Source of the DNA: Otatea glauca
Lineage: Eukaryota > Streptophyta > Magnoliopsida > Poales > Poaceae
Length of the DNA: 64,000 bases
Direction of reading: 5' to 3'
NCBI GenBank assembly: GCA_036346275.1
Contig: CM070722.1
Coordinates: 60,301,524-60,365,523 of the forward strand
The notes below the pieces were generated by a model. It was not told the DNA's origin, made no database searches, and saw only the letters and a program-made list of their open reading frames with translations. Shown one piece after another: positions 11,719 to 21,277 of the stretch. A program made the position numbers and the translations under genes. Positions within the stretch are counted from its first letter, which is position 1. The number at the start of each line of letters is the position of its first letter.

Positions 11719-12439
11719 TAGGAGTATTTCTAAGCTGGTTCTATTAGTATTAATATTTACCCGAGATGTTCTATTTACTTTCTAATCTTATGTATTACTA
11801 AGTTACGTTATAAAGGGTTAAGACTTTGTTTTAGATTTGCAATTGCACTTTACATGATCGTGTAACCATTTTTGTAGCATTAGCAGGTTATGACCCCAGA
11901 AGTGTCTTGAAGCTGGTTTTGCATCTTTTTGCTTTTATTTGCGAAAGTTATTAATATTTTAGCTTATATGTATATGGGAAATGAAATCTTTTATGAACTT
12001 AATTCAAATTAGATCTTTTTGCCGACTAATATGATCATTTGACCTTAGGGTTATTTTGAGATATTTATCCCTTCATGATCTAACATTTAATTATGTTATT
12101 CTGTTGGTTTATACTCTCAATCCTTAAACACATATATTACATGAAAGTATGTTTCAATTAGGGTTAAGTGCAGATTATATTTTGAACATAATGATTTATG
12201 TAATTTTAGGTCGTCCTAAGTTATAGAGCATATATGAACTGGTTTTACTTGTATTAGCACTCATTGATAATAGTTATGTATATATTAATCTTTCGCATGC
12301 AGAAAGCAACACCATTTAAGAACTAGGTTTAATCTAAGCTAAATATAGATACCTTTTCAAGATTATTTAAGCTATACCTATAGCACATTTATGGATTAAT
12401 TTCTCTTATATTTGTACTTATTTATGGATTTTATTTACA

Positions 12440-12442
<3 letters not shown>

Positions 12443-12501
<59 letters not shown>
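12443..12501. repeat. (TA)n microsatellite, about 29 units
   Basis: An uninterrupted TA dinucleotide run within the AT-rich part of the Tekay-like solo LTR. The length is prone to variation and to assembly error. Confidence 0.95.
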
Positions 12502-12504
<3 letters not shown>

Positions 12505-13372
12505 AAAGCAAGGTGAACTACAAACTTGATTCAAACTTAAATAAATATGAAATAATTTTCCATAAAAAGGGGTATTATGATATTACTAAGATATAAGAAT
12601 TAGTTCTACCATCATTTGAATTTATTTGCACTAGTTGCAACTATTTTGATTTCTATACATCGAAAACAATCTATTTTCAAATCTAAATCAAACTAGATTA
12701 AAATATAAATATTTTTGTATATTTGAAATACTCATGACCTCAGGAACATTTTAAATTTTGTTTCATCATTTAAGGAGTTATAGTTTTTTTATTTGTAATA
12801 GTAATCATATTAGGGTTTGTTTGAATTTCAAATTCAAATAATTCAAACCTAGTTATAAAATTAAATATTTTTGCACAAATGGATTTATTAGGGTCTCAGG
12901 AGCATATTTAAATTATTTCATAATTTTAGGGTTTATGGTGCACAACTTTTGTATTACAGACCATTTTAGGGTTTTGTTTAAATTTGAATTCAAATAATTC
13001 AAAATTCGGTTTAAAATTAAATATTTTTGTATATTATAAAATTTAATGATTTTAAATTAATTTTACTGAAATTGGAGCTAGAATGCAAAAGTTATAAACT
13101 AATGAATGTGCTCTAGTTGGAAAATGGCTAGAAAAATAGGAAATGCGTATTCTGAATTGGAAAGCGCATTTGTCGGTTTGAACCGTTCGGTGTCGCGCCG
13201 ATTGACCAAAGAACCCCACCGCGCAGTGTCTCAGAGCAGGGGAAGTAACTAGGGCTTCTTGCCGCCAGCGAGGTGGTGCCGGAATCGGCCGGCCAACGAC
13301 GCAAGCGGCTCCAGGGGGTTGTAGTGCTCCTAGGGGAGGTGCTGGTCACGGACGATAGTGGCCGGAGGTGGT

Positions 13373-13697
13373 TGTTGGATCGCCCAGGTGAGCGCTGGCG
13401 CTGGGATGAACTCCTCTGCACTAGATCACAGACATGCACACGTACTGGACACTTAAACACACACTGAATTTGTGTTGCAATACTTGTTGCTTTTCTATTC
13501 TTCTTCTTCTCTATTTATAGGAGTGAAAACGAGCTTGCATGCAAAGGAAAGAAAGCTTACAAAGGAAAGGAAGCTTACAAAGGAAAGAAATCGCAGTGAT
13601 TTCTACGTCAATCGTGAATTAAGGCATGCACGATCTAATCTTGCCATGCATGCAAAAAGCATGAATGGAAAATGCATGTGTCAAGGCTTAACTAACA
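13373..13697 (-). repeat. 3' LTR of the 5.1-kb Copia element
   Basis: It matches the 5' LTR with about 9 substitutions and no indels. It contains the minus-strand box CTATAAATAG (13520-13511) and AAGCTTACAAAGGAAAG-type short repeats. Confidence 0.93.
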
Positions 13698-13766
13698 AAT
13701 CTCCCCCTAAGCCCTGCACACCTGCTTGATGTCGACGAGGCCGAGCTTGGACCGCAGCTGCACGAA

Positions 13767-16700
13767 CTAATCTCGCCCAAGAGCTTTTGTCAGGATGTCC
13801 GCCAGCTGAACTTTGGTGCTGATTGGCTCGACCTTCACCCTGCCTTCTTCGACGCACTCTCCGATGTAGTGGTATTTGACGTCGATGTGTTTACTGTGGT
13901 CGTGAAAGACAGGGTTTTTACTCAGCTGGATCGCTGACTGGTTGTCGATCTTGAGTGTGACAGCGTTGGCCTCCTCTCCCCTGAGCTCTGCAAGGAGGCG
14001 CGCCGATAAACCCACGACAAGCAGCAGTCGCGGCGGCAATGTACTCAGCTTCGCAGCTAGACAGAGCCACCACCTTCTGCTTTTGGGACTGCCAGGTGAT
14101 GATGTTGTCGCCGAGGAAGAACAGGACTCCGGTGGTGCTCTTGCGACCGTCGACGTCTGCGCCATGATCGCTGTCGCTGTAGCCAAGAAGAGCAACGCCT
14201 CCTTCCTTTCTCCGGTAGTGGCAGCCATAGTGCACTGTCTCGACGACGTACCGCAGTATGCGCTTAACGGCCACTAGGTGCTCGGTGGTGGGCTTCTCCA
14301 TGAACCGGGAGACATAGCCCACTGCGTGCGCCAAATCCGGTCTCGTGTTCACCAGGTAGCGTAGCGCTCCCATGATCCGCCTATATTCAGTAGCATCAAC
14401 TGGTGGATCGGAACTCAACTTACTGAGTTTGAGGCGTGACTCCATGGGTGTGATGCTGACATTGCAGTTTGCCAGCCCTGCTGCCTCCAAAATCTTCGTC
14501 GCGTAGGCACCCTGACTGATGGTGATGCCTTCTTCGGTTTGGTTCACCTCCAGGACGAGGTAGTAGTGGAGTAGCCCCAGATCGCTCATCTGGAATGTGT
14601 TCATCATCTCCTTCTTGAATTGCTTGAGCTCGATGTTGTCACCGCCAGTGATGACGAGGTCGTCGACGTAGACGCCCACGAGTAACCGGTGCGTGCTCGC
14701 TCTGCGGACATACACGGCATGCTCGGTTACGATGCACTTGAACCCGAGCGACACCAGAGAGGCGTCCAGCTTGGCGTACCATGCGCGCGGGGCTTGACGT
14801 AGGCCGTAGAGAGCCTTGATCAGACGTAGCACCTTCTGCTCCTTGCCGGTGACCACGAACCCCGGTGGCTGGGCGACATAGACTTCCTCCCGCAGCTCCC
14901 CGTTGAGGAAGGCCGATTTAACGTCCATGTGATGGACTGGCCAGCCCTCGCTCGCCGCGAGTGCCAATAGGAGTCGGAAGACTCGAGCCTTGCCACCGGC
15001 GCGAAAACCTCGTCGTAGTCGATCCCTTGACGTTGCACGTACCCCTTTGCCACAAGTCGGGCTTTGTGCTTGATGACGATGCCCGTGGCGTCCTTCTTCG
15101 TCTTGAAGACCCACTTGAGCCCAATTGGGTGCTGGCGCGGTGGTGGGTCGACGAGCTCCCAGGTTTCGTTCGACTCGATCGATGTCATTTCATCGAGCAT
15201 GGCCGTCCTCCAGCACTCGTGCGCTTGAGCCTGCTCGAATGTGGTCGGTTCATCGATGCTCGCCAGGAGCAGATCCTCGTCCAGATCCCGGCGCGCCATC
15301 CCGGGTGGTGTTGTTGGACCGAGAATGTTGTCGATAGTGCGAAAACGAAGCGGGACGTCGTCATCGTGTTCAGCATCCAGGGCCTCCGCCACATTAGCTG
15401 GCGGTGAAGCGAACTCGATCGGAGCGTGTGCCGGTGCCGGTGTGGACGACCCCGCCTACAGGCTTGGCGCGCGTGTTGGTGATCGTGGCGGTGATGGCGT
15501 CGCGTATGAGTTGGAGGGCGTCGCAGTCCCTGATTGAGGCTGCTGCTGAAACGTGGTCACCACCTCAGGCTGGACCACAATGGTGTACTCGATGACGAAC
15601 TCACTGTCGCCGTCTGCCGCTTGATCACCGCTCCACTCCCACCGCGCCTCTTCGTCAAAGACGACGTCGCGGCTGATGTGGACTCGCCTCGCCACCGGGT
15701 CGTAGACCCGATATGCCTTGGAGCCGAGTTCGTAGCCGACGAAGATCATTGGCCGACTGCGGTCGTCCAGCTTCTTGAGGTTGGGCTTGACAACCTTGAC
15801 ATGGGCGACGCATCCGAACGTGCGTAGGTGATGTACTGCCGGCGTACTCCCGTTCCAGAGCTCGTACGGGGTCTTGCCGTCGGTACCTTTCGTCGTCGTT
15901 CGGTTGAGGATGTACACCGCCGTGGTGATTGCCTCCCCCCAAAATTTGCCCAGGAGCCCCTTCGCCTTAAGCATGCTTCTGGCGGTCCCGACCACCGTCT
16001 GGTTCCGCCGCTCGAAGACGCCATTTTGCTGTGGTGTGTACGGCGCGGTCACCTCACGCCATATTCGAGCTCGCGCGAGATTCTGTTGAAGTCTGCCGCC
16101 GTGAACTCTCCCCCGCGATCCGTGCGTAGAGCGCGCAGCTGCTTGCCGCTCTTGCGCTCTGCCGCCGCTTGGATGCGCTTGATGGCGTCTGGTGCGGCGT
16201 CTTTGGTGGCGCAACACCACCCACATGAACCATTGTAGTCGTTGACGAGGAGGAGGAAGTAGCGGTTCCCTTCGGTGTCGCCGGCCGATCGGCCGCGAGA
16301 GATCGTCGTGGATCAGCTCGAGTGCTTGGTGGAACGGCGCTGCGCAGTGCGGAGCGGTGCGCGACGATGCTTGTCGGCGAGGCAAGCCTCGCACACCGCT
16401 CCACTTGGGACAGCAGGGAAGGCCACGGACGAGGCCTTCGCCCCATCTTGCGTGATCTGCGAGTTGACATGGCGAACCTAGCGTGCCAACGCCAGCGTCC
16501 TCACCGCACGCGAGGCAAGCGGATGGCGTGCAATGTTGATGTCGAGCACGCATAACCGACCAGGCCCGATGGATCTTGGCGAGGAGGCGCCGCTGGTCAT
16601 CACGTACCCGCAGTATCCCGTCCTCAATCAGGATTTGGAACCCACCTTCGTCCAGTTGACCGCAGCTGACGATGTTGGCGGTGAGGCGCGAGATGAAGTA

Positions 16701-16850
16701 GGTATTGGGAAGGGTCCGGTGCTCGCCGTTCTTGCATACGAAGAGCACGGTTCCGCATCCCTCGATCCGGACCATAGATCCGTCTCCGAATCGCACAGAG
16801 CCGGTGATGCCTGTGTCGTGGTCGGAGAACGCCGCCCGGGACCCTGTCAT
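13767..16850 (-). pseudogene. pol: Copia pol (protease-integrase-RT-RNase H), frameshifted
   Basis: Protease and zinc-binding region start near 16850. The integrase core is visible to TAPYTPQQNGV (about 16030), followed by GKTPYELWNG and the FGCVAHVK block; part of the core runs in another frame, so compensating frameshifts are present. RT begins in the ORF near 15392 (WVFKTKKD, KARLVAKGY). It continues after a frameshift with MDVKSAFLNGEL, LYGLRQAPRAWY and the catalytic YVDDLVI near 14660. RNase H shows SCEAEYIAA, and the C-terminal HIDVKYHYI ... QLADILTKAL block is in another frame. At least three frame changes mean the copy is not autonomous unless they are sequence errors. Confidence 0.9.
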
Positions 16851-16908
16851 GTGGTTGGTGGCCCCAGTGTCGAAGATCCATCACTTGGAGTCGCGGTCCT
16901 CCTCGCCG

Positions 16909-18081
16909 TCAAGCGCCGCGAACACCTTGCTCTCCACCAGCTCGACATGCTTCGACAGTGGCTGTGGATGAGGTGCGCGATGAGTCTGAGTGCCCCGGAT
17001 TGAGGGCAGCTTGGCCGGCATGGCCTGTCGGGGCCTGCACGGTGAGCTCTGGTAGCGGTGGCGGCGATTTGGTGAGGATGGCGCCATCTTGGATCAAGAG
17101 GAGGCTGGGCTCGTCGTCTCGGGCCACGTGGGCCATGTGGGACTGCTCGTCCCTCTTCCTGCTCCTGCACTCCTTGGCCCAGTGGCCAATTTTGCCGCAG
17201 TAGTGACATTTGTCGCCGTTGCGGGCCGGTGCCGGGCTGGACCCTTCCCACCCGTCCGCGTTCCTGCCACCGCACGGTTTCCCTTTTGGACCGCGGCGCT
17301 TGCCGCGGTTGTAGGAGCTGCCGCCGGTTCGAGGGCTCTCCTGCTCCTTCTGCTTGTACCGCTCCAGCCATTGCTCCTCCGTGAGGTACAGCTTGCCCCC
17401 GCTCTGGGCTGGAGGCGGCTCGGGATCGTCCTCCAACGCCAGAAGTCGGCCGGTGATCTCCTCGACGGAGAGGGTGGAGATGTCGAGCAGGGTTTCCATG
17501 GAAATGACCAATTGTTTATACCTGCCACGTGCGATGCGGAGGTACTTCTTGACGACCTTGATGGGGGGCTCTGGATCGCCGAGGGTGGCAAGTTGATTGA
17601 CGAGGCCCGTGAGGCGCAAAGCGAAGTCCTCGACGCCCTCGCCGTCCCGGAATGCCAGGTGCTCGTACTGGCGTCGCAGTCGCTGTGCGCTCGTCTTCCG
17701 GATGCGGTCGTCACCGATCCGCATGACTCGGAGACACTCCCACGCCTCCTTCGCGGACGGCTTGACCGCGACAGTGGAGATCATCTCCGGTGGTACTGCG
17801 CTGCAGATGGCGTCGAGCGCCATCCGGTCCTCGTGCACGTCGATGTCGTTGCCGGGATCGATGGCGCACCAGAGGTTCCGAGCCTGCGGCTTGATCTTCA
17901 TCAACAAGGCCCAGTCGTTGTAGTTTGTTTTGGTCAGCGTGGGGTAGTTCACCGGCCCGCCTCCCCCTTCCTTGACCACGCGGTACATGACCAGCCCGCG
18001 GTCGCCCCCGTCGTTTCCACCTCCTGTGGAGCAACTGCCGGAGCCAGAGGGTGGTGGCGAAGCTGTTCGTGCTCGAGGCAT
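16909..18081 (-). CDS. gag: Copia Gag
   Basis: A 390-codon ORF begins at the ATG at 18081, about 50 bp after the 5' LTR. It has a Gly/Ser-rich leader, then the YPTLTKTNYNDWALLMK motif that opens Copia Gag, a UBN2-type central region, and a CCHC zinc knuckle (CHYCGKIGHWAKEC, about residues 295-308). Gag packages the element RNA into virus-like particles. The ORF then runs off the pol frame, so a frameshift separates gag from protease; this may be real or an error. Confidence 0.88.
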   Translation of the reverse strand: MPRARTASPPPSGSGSCSTGGGNDGGDRGLVMYRVVKEGGGGPVNYPTLTKTNYNDWALLMKIKPQARNLWCAIDPGNDIDVHEDRMALDAICSAVPPEMISTVAVKPSAKEAWECLRVMRIGDDRIRKTSAQRLRRQYEHLAFRDGEGVEDFALRLTGLVNQLATLGDPEPPIKVVKKYLRIARGRYKQLVISMETLLDISTLSVEEITGRLLALEDDPEPPPAQSGGKLYLTEEQWLERYKQKEQESPRTGGSSYNRGKRRGPKGKPCGGRNADGWEGSSPAPARNGDKCHYCGKIGHWAKECRSRKRDEQSHMAHVARDDEPSLLLIQDGAILTKSPPPLPELTVQAPTGHAGQAALNPGHSDSSRTSSTATVEACRAGGEQGVRGA

Positions 18082-18131
18082 TTCGACGCACGATCACGCG
18101 GCCAACGCCGATAACAGGCTCTGATACCACT

Positions 18132-18456
18132 TGTTGGATCGCCCAGGTGAGCGCTGGCGCTGGGATGAACTCCTCTGCACTAGATCACAGACATGCACAC
18201 GTAATGGACACTTAAACACACACTGAATTTGTGCTGCAATACTTGTTGCTTTTCTATTCTTCTTCTTCTCTATTTATAGGAGGGAAAACGAGCTTGCATG
18301 CAAAGGAAAGAAAGCTTACAAAGGAAATGAAGCTTACAAAGGAAAGGAATCGCAGTGATTTCTGCGTCAATCGTGAATTAAGGCATGCACGATATAATCT
18401 TGCCATGCATGCAAAAAGCATGAATGAAAAATGCATATGTCAAGGCTTAACTAACA
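18132..18456 (-). repeat. 5' LTR of the 5.1-kb Copia element
   Basis: It contains the minus-strand TATA box CTATAAATAG (18279-18270) that would drive the element's transcript toward lower coordinates. The primer-binding site begins immediately after it at 18131. Confidence 0.93.
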
Positions 18457-20437
18457 GTGGTTGCCACCGCGCCGATGTGGCGGTGCCCATGGCCGAATGG
18501 CTGCAGCTAGCTTGACAGTTGCTTAAGCTCGGCCAAGGCTAGATTAAGCATTAGTAGTGTGAGTGTGTTCCGTTTTTCTAGATAATGAGGTCATAGGCTT
18601 ACCGGAGAGCCCCGCCACCGTTTGCCGGCCAGGAAGAAGATGAGGCTCGGCGTGGTGGTGCTTTGGTTGTTCTAAGAAAAAATTGAAGAGGGGTTTGAGC
18701 TCTAAGAGTCCATAGAGTGCTCCAGAACGAATTAATTTGATAATGGCTTACCTATTTACTTGGTTGGCTTTGAGCTTCTTTCTCTGGTGCTCGCCGGTAT
18801 TGAGAGAGGCAATGGTGTCGCTTAGCTTGGCTCGGGCTTGAGGGGGTTCAGGTCAACGGTCTGGAGTGTAGGAGTCATGGAGAGGCTCGGGAATGCTTTG
18901 GCTCTGCTTAAATAGACTGATGGAGGCGGTGGCACACAGGGTTTGGACACGACAGCGATTTGCGGCGGTCTTCAATCAGCGGTGGCAGCAGATTTCACGG
19001 GATAAGACGGCCGCGGCAGTGTCGTGGCAGACGAGAGGCAGGTCTGCGCCGCAATTCGTCGCTCGAGATGTGCCGTGCCAACGAACCACTGGCCGAATCC
19101 CTGCCGCGGCATTGTTGGCAGAGGCGGGGAAGAGAGGAAGAATGCAGGAGGTAGAAAGCTCTGGCAGGTGGGGTTGGCGGGTCTAGATAAGGAAATGGGC
19201 CCACTTGTAAGTCTCAGGGAAAATCAATCTCTCCTCAACCTTCTAGACAGCATATCTTAGCTCATTAATTAGAGCTGTCAAATCAAGTCAAAGATTTTAG
19301 AAATTTTTGTATGTCACTAATATATAATTTTTGGTATCCAGTAAAAATTTCAGGTTAAAATACTTTGCAATTTTTTTAATAATTCTGACAATTCATTCTG
19401 TTCAATTCTTTATTTTCTATTTTTAATTTATTTGAAGATGAAAATATAGTCACAATTTTTTGTAAATTTTTATGAAGGTTTTTTATGATCTAATTTATCT
19501 TCTAAAAAAAATTCATATTTTTATATTGTATATTTATGTTCTAAAAATTCTTAAATTGAAGTTTTCAGATTTTATTATTTCCTGTATTTGAATTTTATAA
19601 GGCTCTAAATTAATATTTTAATATTTTATATTTTTACTAGAGATAAAAATTACTCTTAGGAAGCCATGGTAAAAATTCCAACCCGAGATAAATTTTTAGA
19701 TCTTTACAAAAATCTGACACTTCACTGTTTTTAGTCAAATCCATTAAATCCTCACATCATTTCTTTAATTAATATGTTCGTATTACCTTTGACATCATAA
19801 GATGGGTTCAGGAGATTCCTAATATTTTAAAATAATTTTTGTAGATATTTGTTCATGTTTTTTTTACTTTCTTACATTTACCGTTTTACTAATTCAATAT
19901 AAAAGACTATTCTTTTTAGAGCAAAAACTCAAGACAAACCAATAATACCAGAAAATTCAGAAAATGGAAATTCAAATTAAGATCATATTTCAAACTTATT
20001 TTTATAGTTTGTTCTTTTTCGAAAAAATGGTTTTAATTTTGCAATTTATTCTTTTCTCAATACGAAAATTCAAGAAAATGAGGAAAAAGGTATTGTTTTT
20101 AAATTAAAATCTTGATTCCAATAAAATTTTTTATTCAATCCCATTTTTTAATTTTAAAGTTTTCCTATTTTTGAAAATTTTGGGATGTTACAAAAAGCTA
20201 TAGAATTTTGAGAATGATGAGAAGGCTGAAGCTTGTGAAAAGGAGAGCAAGCTAGGATTCTGCAAATGAGAAACCAGCAGATCAAGGTAGTTTATATGTA
20301 ATTTCACTTGTTAATTAGCTTCTTGTTAACTCAGAAATCAGAAGTGCCTATATTTCTAATGCAGTTGTAATTATGTTCACATGCAGCGATGTTACTGAGG
20401 TCCTACCTCAAGTTTGTTTTATGAATTACACATCTAG

Positions 20438-20783
20438 TTGAAATATAGGTCTAATTATCGGTTTGACTTGTTTCATGAGATTGAAGACGCTCAACCAGGT
20501 CAAATTCATGACCTCTTAGGCTTAAGGTAATTCTAATTTACATCAATATCTCTGTTTGAACTTCCAGTTTGTGGCATTTTTCGTTGTATATAGCTATATA
20601 GACAGTTCTTGAGAATGTTAGTTCAGAATAAACGAGAACTTTCCTTTTTGCACATCTACTGTGTTATCAAATGGGAATAAGTTATTGTTTCACAGGAGTT
20701 TTCAAGTCATCTCAGCCCATATTGCAACTGCAACAAACCAACCTATAGAGTGTGTGCAAGCAGCTGATTTGAAAATGCCTTAG
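20438..20783 (+). pseudogene. Two spliceable exons of an unrecognised captured gene in the CACTA body
   Basis: Exon a (20438-20526) follows an acceptor-like catctag and ends in AAG/gtaatt. Exon b (20696-20783) follows tttcacag and ends with TAG. Joined, the frame stays open and codes about 58 residues, including FDLFHEIEDAQPGQIHDLLG followed by a second exon starting with SFQVISAHIA. Proper splice signals, matching phase and ordinary amino-acid composition suggest the 3' end of a real gene. I do not recognise the family. It lies near the right end of the 19-kb CACTA element, so gene capture is the likely origin. Confidence 0.4.
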
Positions 20784-21018
20784 CTTGCTTGCAATATCAT
20801 GCATGGAGAAAGGTGTGTGTGTGAAATGGCTGCAAGTTGTACATGCGTGTCCTAAATGGTGTACAAGTAGTCATTTGATTTGGAGAAATTATGACTAGAG
20901 TTATGATGACTACAGGTGGATGTACAAGCTATTGGCGAAAAATGTGTACGTTTGGACAGATTATGTGAGCAATATTGTATATTGAGATTTATTGTTTTGT
21001 TTTGTTAACATGACAAAG

Positions 21019-21255
21019 TTTTCTGACGGTGACAGGCAGGACAATAGTACCTGACGGTTTTTTGTGACGGCTAACCGACAGGGATTAGGTCCTCCAAAAC
21101 CTGACACGGGAGAACTTTTCCTGTTGGTGACCGTCAGGAAATGCTGTTGGGAATTAGTTTCCTGTCGGTTAACTGTCAGTCAAATGGAAATCACCGTTAG
21201 GAATGTATTCCCGACGATTTTTCACTTATTCTTGACAGTTTTTCCCGTCGCGAAA
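21019..21255. repeat. Right subterminal repeats of the nested CACTA element
   Basis: CTGACGG, GTGACGG, ACCGTCAGG, CTGTCGGTTAAC and GACGGG motifs recur in both orientations, mirroring the left end at 2155-2360. Confidence 0.75.
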
Positions 21256-21277
21256 GGTCCCCAGTCTGGTGGTGCAT

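Larger units (their letters stand above)
13373..18456 (-). mobile_element. Complete 5.1-kb Copia retrotransposon with 325-bp LTRs
   Basis: Two 325-bp direct repeats (13373-13697 and 18132-18456) start TGTTGG and end CTAACA, flanked by the perfect duplication GTGGT (13368-13372 and 18457-18461). On the minus strand, AGTGGTATCAGAGCC directly follows the 5' LTR (18131 downward), a tRNA-iMet primer site. A purine tract GCTTAGGGGGAGATT abuts the 3' LTR. Gag, protease, integrase, RT and RNase H follow in Copia order. The LTRs differ at about 9 of 325 positions by hand count, so it is the youngest datable insertion here. The coding region is GC-rich, unlike its AT-rich host LTR. Confidence 0.95.
7900..20192 (-). 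mobile_element. Solo LTR of a Tekay-like Gypsy retrotransposon, enlarged by two further insertions
   Basis: On the minus strand the unit begins TGTAACATCCC at 20192 and ends GGGTCGTTAAA at 7900 (terminal CA decayed). Perfect 5-bp duplications AAAAG flank it (7895-7899 and 20193-20197). Its outer parts resemble the 4.1-kb LTRs of the Gypsy element at 42002-56176, for example 8220-8290 and 8930-9130 against 42300-42370 and 42950-43160. Without the nested elements it is about 5.7 kb, longer than that relative, mostly because of AT-rich sequence at about 11720-13100. No gag or pol belongs to it. Confidence 0.78.
2142..21274. mobile_element. Non-autonomous CACTA element, about 2.9 kb of own sequence, enlarged to 19.1 kb by nested insertions
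   Basis: The left end reads CACTACCATCATCTTTCGTG from 2142. The right end, on the minus strand from 21274, reads CACCACCAGACTGGGGACCT and continues into TTCGCGACGG, matching TTCGTGACGG on the left. Flanking triplets are gat and cat, a 3-bp TSD with one mismatch. CTGACGG/CCGTCAG-type subterminal repeats occupy about 2155-2360 and 21019-21255. Inside are three first-level insertions with perfect target duplications: a solo LTR, a hAT element and a Tekay-like solo LTR. Subtracting them leaves about 2.86 kb. The remaining own sequence holds gene-like exons but no transposase that I can recognise, so it is probably a gene-capturing (Pack-type) derivative. Confidence 0.8.
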
